Origin: Tenericutes bacterium HGW-Tenericutes-5
Lineage (GTDB): Bacteria; Bacillota_I; Bacilli_A; Izemoplasmatales; Hujiaoplasmataceae
NCBI GenBank assembly: GCA_002839125.1
Contig: PGXI01000041.1
Span: 1 to 11,296 of the forward strand
Direction of reading: 5' to 3'
Length of the DNA: 11,296 bases
Shown here: piece after piece, positions 1 through 5,420 of the stretch
Layout: every line of letters begins with the position of its first letter
Position numbering within the stretch: the first letter of the stretch is position 1
Program-made: the position numbers and the translations under genes
The notes under the pieces: generated by a model
The model's input: the letters and a program-made list of their open reading frames with translations, nothing else
What the model was told of the DNA's origin: nothing
The model's database searches: none

Positions 1-197
1 GCCATTATCCCAATATAACGATTAAGATCTTTAGCTATACTTCTAATCATTTCTATTCTTTTCTTATGCTCTTCTGGATTTCCATGGGAAAAATTCAATC
101 TTCCGACATTCATGCCAGCATTGATTATTTTTTCAATCATTTCCGGTGAATCAATAGCCGGTCCAATAGTACATACTATCTTAGTTTTTCTCTTCAT
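1..197 (-). CDS. pyk: Pyruvate kinase, N-terminal fragment (runs off the window)
   Basis: Pyruvate kinase transfers phosphate from phosphoenolpyruvate to ADP, the last step of glycolysis, in the cytoplasm. Only the first 65 codons are present; the frame is open at the window edge. The fragment begins MKRKTKIVCTIGPA and continues with INAGMNVGRLNFSHG (residues 25-39), the family's first beta strand and the loop carrying the conserved active-site arginine (R32) and the N-F-S-H-G signature. The usual alanine before that arginine is glycine here, a mild variation. The ATG at 197 is preceded at a good distance by AAGAGGTG (203-210), and a promoter lies just upstream, so the start is secure. The gene faces away from the HIT operon terminator, so it is transcribed separately. 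The rest of the enzyme cannot be judged. Confidence 0.95.
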   Translation of the reverse strand, partial: MKRKTKIVCTIGPAIDSPEMIEKIINAGMNVGRLNFSHGNPEEHKKRIEMIRSIAKDLNRYIGIM

Positions 198-223
198 ATT
201 CACACCTCTTATATACTAACTCT

Positions 224-253
224 ATTATACTATAAAAAGTAATATTTTATCTA
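224..253 (-). promoter_or_regulatory. Probable sigma-A promoter of pyk
   Basis: Read on the minus strand, TAGATA (248-253) and a perfect TATAAT (224-229) are separated by 18 bp and lie about 27 bp upstream of the pyk start codon. The -10 is convincing; the -35 matches TTGACA at only four of six positions. It abuts the terminator of the upstream HIT operon. Confidence 0.6.
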
Positions 254-254
254 T

Positions 255-295
255 AAAAAATAAAAAGCGGAGAAACTAATACTTCTGTTTCTCCG
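255..295 (-). terminator. Intrinsic terminator of the HIT operon
   Basis: On the minus strand CGGAGAAAC (287-295 complement) pairs perfectly with GTTTCTCCG (268-276 complement) across a 10-nt loop. The stem is followed by CTTTTTATTTTTT. The hairpin begins inside the last codons of the HIT gene and the stop codon (276-278) sits at the loop edge, so coding and termination signals overlap. Confidence 0.85.
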
Positions 296-650
296 GTATA
301 ACTCCTCTTACTCCACCACGTGGATTCTTACTATCACCAAGATACCTTGGAATCAAATGAACATGAAGGTGCATAATAGTTTGGCCAGCAACTTCACCGT
401 TATTGATTCCGATGTTATAACCATTTGGTTTATATAACTTGTCAGTTATTACTTTCACTTCTCTTATTGCTTGATCAAGAGCTTTAATATCTTGTTCACT
501 TAATCCAAAATAATCAACCACATGTCTTTTGGAAATAATCAAAACATGTCCTAAATTTACTGGAAAACTATCATAAATAGCATAAAACTTATCATTCTCG
601 TAAATTATCTTTTCTTTATGTTTGACTAAATCACAAAATAAACAACTCAT
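276..650 (-). CDS. HIT-family protein (histidine-triad nucleotide hydrolase/transferase)
   Basis: A complete 124-residue HIT protein. The family hydrolyses nucleotide phosphoramidates or dinucleoside polyphosphates through a nucleotidyl-histidine intermediate. The triad HLHVHLIPR lies at residues 94-102: H94, H96 and H98 are the triad and the middle one, H96, is the expected nucleophile. C3-x-x-C6 with H43 and H94 can form the zinc site found in Hit/Hint-like bacterial members. The length is normal for a single-domain Hint-type protein. Its ATG overlaps the stop codon of the upstream membrane-protein gene in an ATGA arrangement, and no strong Shine-Dalgarno lies in front of it, so translation is probably coupled. 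It is the last gene of a two-gene operon with a terminator on its stop codon. The physiological substrate is unknown, as for most bacterial HIT proteins. Confidence 0.93.
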   Translation of the reverse strand: MSCLFCDLVKHKEKIIYENDKFYAIYDSFPVNLGHVLIISKRHVVDYFGLSEQDIKALDQAIREVKVITDKLYKPNGYNIGINNGEVAGQTIMHLHVHLIPRYLGDSKNPRGGVRGVIPEKQKY

Positions 651-937
651 CTTTTAATAAATAATCCAATACCTAATATAATTAAAACTCCTGGCAAAAG
701 ATATCCATCTAAATCTACACCTTGTTCTCTTAACAGTAAAACAATACCAACGATTAAAAGTATCATATTACCAACAGTAACGCCTTGTTTAGACATTGAC
801 ATCAATGCTGGGATTATCAATAATAAAGTCCACCATCCAGCGAAAAAGATATTAAATGGAATAACATTAAGTTTATCCAATAAGAATAATACACCAAGTA
901 CGATTAATACAACTCCAAATACATTTTTATTTGTCAT
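647..937 (-). CDS. Small four-helix membrane protein, LiaI/LiaF transmembrane-region type
   Basis: A 96-residue, almost wholly hydrophobic protein with four likely membrane segments at about residues 6-20, 28-46, 55-69 and 77-94. The opening pattern (GVVLIVLGVLFLLDKLNV, residues 8-25, then a WW-T-LLLIIPAL helix) is typical of the transmembrane region shared by LiaI and LiaF N-termini (DUF5668 type). There is no cytoplasmic C-terminal domain, so it is not a full LiaF. No liaR/liaS-like two-component genes are in view. The ATG at 937 has AGAGGG (945-950) at 7 nt and a strong promoter upstream. It ends in TGA, which is direct evidence that TGA is a stop codon in this organism, and that stop overlaps the HIT start. 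A role in the cell envelope is a guess from the family; the link with HIT is unexplained. Confidence 0.8.
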   Translation of the reverse strand: MTNKNVFGVVLIVLGVLFLLDKLNVIPFNIFFAGWWTLLLIIPALMSMSKQGVTVGNMILLIVGIVLLLREQGVDLDGYLLPGVLIILGIGLFIKR

Positions 938-965
938 AAATTTTCCCTCTTTTCTTCACTAGTAA

Positions 966-994
966 ATTCTATCTAAATTTAACCCATTTGTCAA
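966..994 (-). promoter_or_regulatory. Strong sigma-A promoter of the membrane protein-HIT operon
   Basis: On the minus strand a perfect TTGACA (989-994) is followed after exactly 17 bp by TAGAAT (966-971), which differs from TATAAT at one position. It is about 29 bp upstream of the start codon at 937. No operator-like palindrome is seen, so this looks constitutive. Confidence 0.85.
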
Positions 995-1012
995 ACGTTA
1001 AGAGTAAAAACG

Positions 1013-1042
1013 AAAAAAAAGATAGCCAATAAATAGCTATCT
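1013..1042 (-). terminator. Intrinsic terminator of the dehydrogenase-isomerase operon
   Basis: Minus-strand stem AGATAGC/GCTATCT (7 bp, 1036-1042 with 1020-1026) with a 9-nt loop, followed by a run of eight T residues (1013-1020). It lies 12 bp beyond the stop codon of the isomerase gene. The stem is short but the T tract is long, so it should work. Confidence 0.8.
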
Positions 1043-1054
1043 AAAAATAATTCT

Positions 1055-1966
1055 TTATAAATATTTAATCACATTGTCATAACTGTTTTTTATCGCTTTT
1101 AAAACTGACTCAAAGGAATCTTCATAATCCTTATCTTCAATCTCAACACAAGCATGGTATTTATAATTAATACTCTTGAGTTCGTTAACGAATAACTCCC
1201 AATCAATTCCGCCTTCTCCAGGAATTTTTGGTTTCATGTAATTAAGCGGGTAAGTAAAGATTCCATACTCATCAATTAAGTCGTTAAATAACTTAATGTC
1301 TTTAAAATGGATATGAAATATCTTATCTTTAAATTCTTTAATCGGTTTTAAATAATCCATTCTTTGTAAGTATAAATGTGAAGGATCATAACTTAAACCA
1401 AAGTAATCAGAAGGAATCGCTTCAAACATCTTTCTCCACATGAAAGGACTACTCGCAAGATTTTGTCCTCCTGGCCATTCGTCCTTAGTAAAATACATTG
1501 GACAATTTTCAATTCCTACATATACTTTATTTTCTTCAGCGTAAGCAATAATACTTGGCCAATATTTTTTAAACAACTCAAAATTTTCATCTTCATTGAT
1601 AAATTGATTTTTGCCAATGAAAGTGCTGACACGATTAACCCCTAAAATGTTTGCTGCTTTAATGACCTTTTTTATATGTTCAATATAAACTAAACGTTTT
1701 TCTTCATCTGGATCTAAAGGATTTGGATAATATCCTAAACATGCGATTTCAACATCTTTTGACTTTACATAATTTAAAATATAGTCTCTTTTCTCATCAC
1801 TTAAATCATCAACATCAATATGGGTAACTCCAGCATATCTTCTATTTGATTTACCTTTAGGCCAACAAGCTAATTCTACAGATTTATATCCATTTTCTTT
1901 TGCGATATTGATAACCTCTTCAAAACTACAGTTTGGTAATATTGCACTTAATAATCCTATTTTCAT
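1055..1966 (-). CDS. TIM-barrel sugar (phosphate) isomerase/epimerase, AP-endonuclease-2 fold
   Basis: A 303-residue protein of the xylose-isomerase-like TIM-barrel family (IolE, IolI, tagatose 3-epimerase, YcjR relatives). These enzymes shift a carbonyl or invert a stereocentre next to it on a sugar, using one divalent metal. Probable ligands are E153 (GIEN), D194 and H197 (YDPSH), H220 (HFKD) and E275 (VEIED). The ATG at 1966 is preferred: TAGGTGA lies five to six bases upstream. A GTG at 1975, directly after the upstream stop, would add three residues but leaves too little room for a ribosome site. The gene starts 10 bp after the dehydrogenase stop, so the two are co-transcribed and presumably act in sequence, with the dehydrogenase making the keto group this enzyme works on. 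The substrate is not deducible. No signal peptide: cytoplasmic. Confidence 0.88.
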   Translation of the reverse strand: MKIGLLSAILPNCSFEEVINIAKENGYKSVELACWPKGKSNRRYAGVTHIDVDDLSDEKRDYILNYVKSKDVEIACLGYYPNPLDPDEEKRLVYIEHIKKVIKAANILGVNRVSTFIGKNQFINEDENFELFKKYWPSIIAYAEENKVYVGIENCPMYFTKDEWPGGQNLASSPFMWRKMFEAIPSDYFGLSYDPSHLYLQRMDYLKPIKEFKDKIFHIHFKDIKLFNDLIDEYGIFTYPLNYMKPKIPGEGGIDWELFVNELKSINYKYHACVEIEDKDYEDSFESVLKAIKNSYDNVIKYL

Positions 1967-1975
1967 CCTATTCAC

Positions 1976-3091
1976 CTACACCTTAACCCATTTAGATGTC
2001 TTTGCGCTTTCCGCAACTTTTTCACAAAGTATCATTTGTCTTAAACCATCTTTAAACGTCGCATAGTTTTTAACTTCTGGTTGATTGTAAACTTGTTTAA
2101 AAACTTGTTTTATTGCATCAGGAAAACCTTCTGTATGTCCCGCTGGATAATCAATCGCACCTTTGCTGACATTCATCAGTCCATGATCTTTAGTAAATAC
2201 TGCCTTAGGTTTATCTCTGTATCCAACTTCAACATTTTCTAAATCCTCTAAACACCATTTAACCGATGCTTTAGTTCCTGAGATAAAAACTTCTAAGTTA
2301 TTCTTTTTGCCAGCTCCCATTTGCGAGATAGTAACATTGCCAATTGCTCCATTAGAGAAGCGATACATTACAACGGCAATATCTTCAGTGTCTATATCCA
2401 TTAGTTCATATTCTTTTGTTTCATTATTTGTAAAAGTTTTTATTTCCCCAATGGCTTTCTTTCTTTTTTCAAAGACAGTTTTAAACTCAGCGAATACTTC
2501 AACAATTTTTTCTCCAGTTAAATATTCAACTAAATCCATCCAATGTGAACCGATATCAGCTACTGCTCTTGTTGATCCTGATTCTTTGGAATTAAGTCTC
2601 CAAGAATAATCTGTATCATATAGTAACCAGTCTTGAATATAGTTACCGTTTATCAAAAATACGTCACCTATATTTTTGTTTTTAATAAAATCTTTAATAA
2701 ATATATTTGCTGGATAAAGACGATTATGAAAATTAACCGCATTAACTAAATTTTTTTCATTTGCTAGTTTAACTAATTCCAAAGCTTCATCCACAGTAAA
2801 CGTCATCGGTTTTTCTAAAACAACGTTCACACCATTTTCAAGAGCATACTTTGCAATTTCATAATGAGTGTTATTAGGTGTGCAAACATGGATAAAATCA
2901 AGTTCATTCTCATCGATAAGTTTTTTGTAGTCTGTATAGGCTAAATCAATGAAATTTTCTTTAGCTTTTGCTTCCGGATTAAATCTGTCGCATAGAGCCA
3001 CAACTTCCACATTTCCTAATCTTCTTAAAGCCTCTATATGAGCCACTCCGATAAAACCGGACCCTATAACTGCAGTTTTGAATTTTTTCAT
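1976..3091 (-). CDS. Gfo/Idh/MocA-family NAD(P)-dependent sugar dehydrogenase
   Basis: A complete 371-residue oxidoreductase. The N-terminal Rossmann domain has GSGFIG at 10-15, and the acidic D35 after the second strand suggests a preference for NAD. EKP at 93-95 supplies the conserved lysine (K94). The C-terminal sheet domain carries DIGSHWMD (179-186), whose D179 and H183 are the usual catalytic pair. PAGHTEGF at 316-323 recalls a subgroup often found beside TIM-barrel isomerases in glycoside and trehalose-oxidation loci (ThuB-like), which I recall rather than can test. It would oxidise a hydroxyl of a sugar, glycoside or cyclitol. The ATG at 3091 has AAGGAG (3099-3104) at 7 nt. It is first in a two-gene operon transcribed divergently from a LacI-family regulator, with an operator over its promoter. 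Myo-inositol 2-dehydrogenase (IolG) is an alternative, but no other iol gene is present. Confidence 0.9.
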   Translation of the reverse strand: MKKFKTAVIGSGFIGVAHIEALRRLGNVEVVALCDRFNPEAKAKENFIDLAYTDYKKLIDENELDFIHVCTPNNTHYEIAKYALENGVNVVLEKPMTFTVDEALELVKLANEKNLVNAVNFHNRLYPANIFIKDFIKNKNIGDVFLINGNYIQDWLLYDTDYSWRLNSKESGSTRAVADIGSHWMDLVEYLTGEKIVEVFAEFKTVFEKRKKAIGEIKTFTNNETKEYELMDIDTEDIAVVMYRFSNGAIGNVTISQMGAGKKNNLEVFISGTKASVKWCLEDLENVEVGYRDKPKAVFTKDHGLMNVSKGAIDYPAGHTEGFPDAIKQVFKQVYNQPEVKNYATFKDGLRQMILCEKVAESAKTSKWVKV

Positions 3092-3109
3092 AATCGCACT
3101 CCTTTTTTA

Positions 3110-3124
3110 TTTAAACGTTTACAT
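3110..3124 (-). promoter_or_regulatory. LacI/cre-type operator O2 at the dehydrogenase promoter
   Basis: The minus strand reads ATGTAAACGTTTAAA, containing the 10-bp perfect palindrome TAAACGTTTA (3112-3121) centred on CG. It matches the CcpA cre consensus WTGNAANCGNWNNCW at 14 of 15 positions. It begins about 5 bp downstream of the -10 box and covers the expected transcription start, a typical repression position. It is presumably bound by the adjacent LacI-family protein; a CcpA would also fit. Confidence 0.75.
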
Positions 3125-3128
3125 TTAT

Positions 3129-3157
3129 ATTATACATACTTCGATTTTTATTTGCAA
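3129..3157 (-). promoter_or_regulatory. Sigma-A promoter of the dehydrogenase-isomerase operon
   Basis: Minus strand TTGCAA (3152-3157), a 17-bp spacer, then a perfect TATAAT (3129-3134), about 38 bp upstream of the dehydrogenase ATG. The -35 matches four of six consensus bases. Operator O2 lies immediately downstream. Confidence 0.75.
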
Positions 3158-3178
3158 ATCTTTTTATAATTTTTGTAA

Positions 3179-3193
3179 AAAAACCGATTACAC
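3179..3193. promoter_or_regulatory. Possible third, weaker operator O3 between the divergent promoters
   Basis: CGATTACA (3185-3192) is exactly the inverted copy of the half-site TGTAATCG of operator O1. The other half is degenerate. Read on the minus strand the site matches the cre consensus at 13 of 15 positions. It sits 4 bp upstream of the regulator's -35 box, with its centre 51 bp from O1 and 69 bp from O2. It could be an auxiliary site for looping or cooperative binding, but chance in AT-rich DNA is not excluded. Confidence 0.4.
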
Positions 3194-3196
3194 ATA

Positions 3197-3224
3197 TTGA
3201 CATAGCCATTTTATATGTTATAAT
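3197..3224 (+). promoter_or_regulatory. Strong sigma-A promoter of the lacI-family/transporter operon
   Basis: Perfect TTGACA (3197-3202), a 16-bp spacer and perfect TATAAT (3219-3224) with an extended -10 TG at 3216-3217. This is the most consensus-like promoter in the window. Operator O1 begins 5 bp downstream, so it is probably autorepressed. No other clear promoter is seen before the binding-protein gene, so it may drive the whole importer operon. Confidence 0.88.
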
Positions 3225-3228
3225 TTAT

Positions 3229-3244
3229 TTGTAATCGTTTACAA
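3229..3244 (+). promoter_or_regulatory. LacI/cre-type operator O1 at the regulator promoter
   Basis: TTGTAATCGTTTACAA is a 16-bp inverted repeat with one imperfect base pair around a central CG. This is the classic LacI-GalR operator shape, and it matches the CcpA cre consensus at all 15 positions. It covers the predicted transcription start of the regulator gene, so it should block its own promoter. Confidence 0.82.
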
Positions 3245-3271
3245 GAAATAATGGTTTTCGAGGTAAAATAT

Positions 3272-4264
3272 ATGAATATTAAAGACATTGCAAAGAAATG
3301 CAATCTCTCTGTAGCCACTATTTCTCGGGTTATTAATAACGATCCCAAAGTAGCTGATTCGACCAGGAAGAAAGTATTGTCTGTTATCGATAAATACAAG
3401 TTCGTTCCAAATATTACTGGCAGAAGTTTAAGAACTCAAAAAAGCAATAAGATATTAGTTCTTCTTCCCACAATGTCGAATCAATTTTACTCTGAAATAA
3501 TCCAAGGAATTGAAGAAACAGCTGAGGAAAAAGGTTATGCGATATTAGTTGCGGTAACCAATCTTCAAGAACATCAAGAAATTAAATATCTTCACATGTT
3601 GAGAATGAAACATGTTGATGGGTGTATTAGCTTATTTAACACTATCGATGCTGAATCAATATCATCTTTAGCAAAAACTTATCCATTCGTTCAATGTTGC
3701 GAACCAACAATGGGTGCTGATGTTTCTAGTGTTGAAATTAACAATCGCCAAGCAGTTTATGATGTTGTAAATCAATTCATTCAAAAAGGACATAAAACAA
3801 TTGGTATGATAAGTGGAGATTACTATAAAACTTCAGAACTAGGTCGAGAAACTGGATATAAAGAAGCTTTAAGAGACAATGGCTTGGTTTTTGAAAAAAG
3901 TTTATTAGTTAAAAACTTTTACCGATATGAAGATGGTGCTATTGGTGCTAAAAAGATTATGGCACATAATCCAAAACCAACCGCAATCGTTTGCGCTTCA
4001 GATTCGCTAGCTCTTGGAGCTACTTCTTATTTGAAGTCAGAAGGTTATACAGTAGGAAAAGACATTTGCGTTATGGGCTTTGATAATACCGCAATAACTA
4101 CATATACAAGTCCTACCATTTCTTCAATCGGACAACCAAGATACGATTTAGGCAAGGAATCCTTTAAGTTATTGTATGAAAAATTAGAAAATATTAATTC
4201 AACTAACAAAAAGATTATCTTACCTTACGAAATCATCCATAGAGAATCTACTGGATGTTCAAAA
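3272..4264 (+). CDS. LacI/GalR-family transcriptional regulator
   Basis: A 330-residue sugar-responsive repressor (stop codon 4265-4267). The N-terminal helix-turn-helix MNIKDIAKKCNLSVATISR (1-19) has the family's usual VATISR recognition helix. A hinge helix follows (PNITGRSLRT, 46-55) with the minor-groove leucine L53, which matches operators with a central CG. The remainder is a periplasmic-binding-protein-like effector and dimerisation domain ending in the typical strand YEIIHREST. The start at 3272 is chosen because GAGG (3260-3263) lies 8 nt upstream and MNIKDIA is the family's normal N-terminus; an ATG at 3251 would add seven residues, has no good ribosome site and lies in the operator-proximal leader. 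Two or three operators flank the divergent promoters, so it likely represses both the importer and the catabolic genes until a sugar or its product binds. Confidence 0.93.
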
Positions 4265-4312
4265 TAGTTTGCTTTTTATTTTAAATAATAAAAATACAAA
4301 AAATACAAAATT

Positions 4313-4318
4313 AGGAGG
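4313..4318 (+). promoter_or_regulatory. Consensus Shine-Dalgarno of the binding-protein gene, unusually spaced
   Basis: AGGAGG is the strongest ribosome site in the operon but lies 13 nt before the ATG at 4332. An in-frame TTG at 4323 lies 4 nt from it and would add LYK (read with initiator Met) before the signal peptide. The ATG fits a normal lipoprotein signal; the TTG fits the distance slightly better, so the start is ambiguous by three residues. Confidence 0.6.
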
Positions 4319-4331
4319 AAATTTGTACAAA

Positions 4332-5336
4332 ATGAAAAAATTATTTACAGTTTTTATGGCATTCTTCGCAGTTTTCGCATTAGCAGCTTGTAATGGCGGC
4401 GGAGACGAAAAAGAAATCGCAGTAATCATGCCAAGTGCTGACCACGGTTTCTTAGGCGAAAGTATTAATCATGCAGAAGCAGCTACTGAAAGATTAGCTA
4501 CAGAACATGGATATAAATTCCGTTTCTTAATCTCAGACGATATAGTTGAACAATCTGCTCAAATCGACCAAGTTATCGCAGATAAGGTTGATGTTGTTGT
4601 TTTATGGCCACATAATGGTGACGAATTAAAATCAGCAGCTCAACAAATCGTAGATGCTGGAATTCCACTAATTATTTACGACCGTTTAATCAGCGACTTC
4701 AATGAAACAGCTGAATTATTAGGCGACAACGTAACAATCGGTGAAGAAACAGGAAATTACTTCAACACTTATTTTGCTGACGAATTAGCAGCTGGTGAAG
4801 TTAATATTCTTGAATTCAAAGGCGATAACTCAAGTGTTCCTACTCAAAGATCTGACGGATTCTGGTCAACAGCTGACGAAAACTTCGTTAAGTTCCAAGA
4901 ATGGTCAACTAACTGGAGTAAAGACACTGCTCAACAACAAATGGAAACATTCTTAAGCACATCTTCTCAAGCAGATGTTGAAGCTATCAAAGCAGTATTC
5001 ACTCATGACGCTGAAGTTGCAGCTGGTGTATTAGCAGCTATCGAAGCTTATGATGGAGATTATACAATCAATATCGAATTAGTTTCTGCAGTTAGTGCTT
5101 CAAGAGAATTATTATCATTATTCGATCATTATGAAGCTATGGGAATCAATCAAGTAGTATTCTCATTCTCTCCAGCAATGGTTGTTGACGCTATCGAATT
5201 AGGTATCGACATCCTTGATGGTGAAACAGTAAGCGGACAATATTTAGTTCCAACTGAAATGGTTGACAACTCTAATTTTGAAGCTTTCATGCAAGGCCCA
5301 GTTTATACATTAAGATATTCTTTAGACGAAGAATAA
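4332..5336 (+). CDS. Lipoprotein sugar-binding protein of a CUT2 ABC importer (RbsB/XylF-like)
   Basis: A 334-residue substrate-binding lipoprotein. The signal peptide MKKLFTVFMAFFAVFALAAC ends in the lipobox LAAC, so C20 becomes the lipidated N-terminus and the protein sits on the outer face of the membrane. The mature part starts with a flexible NGGGDEK linker. A periplasmic-binding-protein type 4 domain follows, with strand EIAVIMP, the segment VDVVVLWPHNGDEL and PLIIYDRLI, which resembles XylF and multiple-sugar binders more than strict ribose binders. It captures sugar for the downstream ATPase and permease. Codon use stands out by eye: phenylalanine is nearly always TTC and alanine mostly GCA/GCT, as expected of a highly expressed gene. 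It follows the regulator by 64 bp and is separated from the ATPase gene by a hairpin. The specific sugar cannot be assigned. Confidence 0.92.
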   Translation: MKKLFTVFMAFFAVFALAACNGGGDEKEIAVIMPSADHGFLGESINHAEAATERLATEHGYKFRFLISDDIVEQSAQIDQVIADKVDVVVLWPHNGDELKSAAQQIVDAGIPLIIYDRLISDFNETAELLGDNVTIGEETGNYFNTYFADELAAGEVNILEFKGDNSSVPTQRSDGFWSTADENFVKFQEWSTNWSKDTAQQQMETFLSTSSQADVEAIKAVFTHDAEVAAGVLAAIEAYDGDYTINIELVSAVSASRELLSLFDHYEAMGINQVVFSFSPAMVVDAIELGIDILDGETVSGQYLVPTEMVDNSNFEAFMQGPVYTLRYSLDEE

Positions 5337-5352
5337 AAATAACATTGATTTA

Positions 5353-5390
5353 GAGCTAGCCGGTTAGATTTGTCTCTAGCCGGCTATCTT
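5353..5390 (+). terminator. Hairpin between binding-protein and ATPase genes (leaky terminator or mRNA stabiliser)
   Basis: A strong stem pairs 5355-5368 with 5375-5388: 12 Watson-Crick pairs, one G-U and one mismatch, around a 6-nt loop, with a GC-rich core TAGCCGG. Only a poor T tract (TCTTATAT) follows, so full termination is unlikely. It lies 16 bp after the binding-protein stop. Such hairpins commonly protect the upstream mRNA or attenuate the downstream genes, giving more binding protein than ATPase and permease. Confidence 0.7.
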
Positions 5391-5420
5391 ATATCAAAAT
5401 TTATAAGTGGATGTGAGATT

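Noticed and set aside
647..649. Possible reassignment of TGA to tryptophan, as in mycoplasmas
   Set aside because: TGA ends the 96-residue gene exactly at the HIT start overlap, and tryptophan positions in the recognised proteins are encoded by TGG.
1463..2609. Open frames on the plus strand across the isomerase and dehydrogenase genes (1463-1645, 2307-2609)
   Set aside because: They lie fully antisense to well-supported genes, show no family pattern and have no ribosome sites; they are shadows of the real frames. The same holds for the antisense frames within the ATPase and permease genes.
4273..4294. Perfect AT-only inverted repeat TTTTTATT/AATAAAAA between the regulator and binding-protein genes
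   Set aside because: It has no GC pairs, so the hairpin would be very weak. In DNA this AT-rich such repeats arise by chance, and no T run marks it as a terminator.
4268..4331. Possible internal promoter before the binding-protein gene (TTGCTT near 4269)
   Set aside because: No acceptable -10 box at 15-19 bp was found. The operon promoter at 3197-3224 is enough to explain expression.
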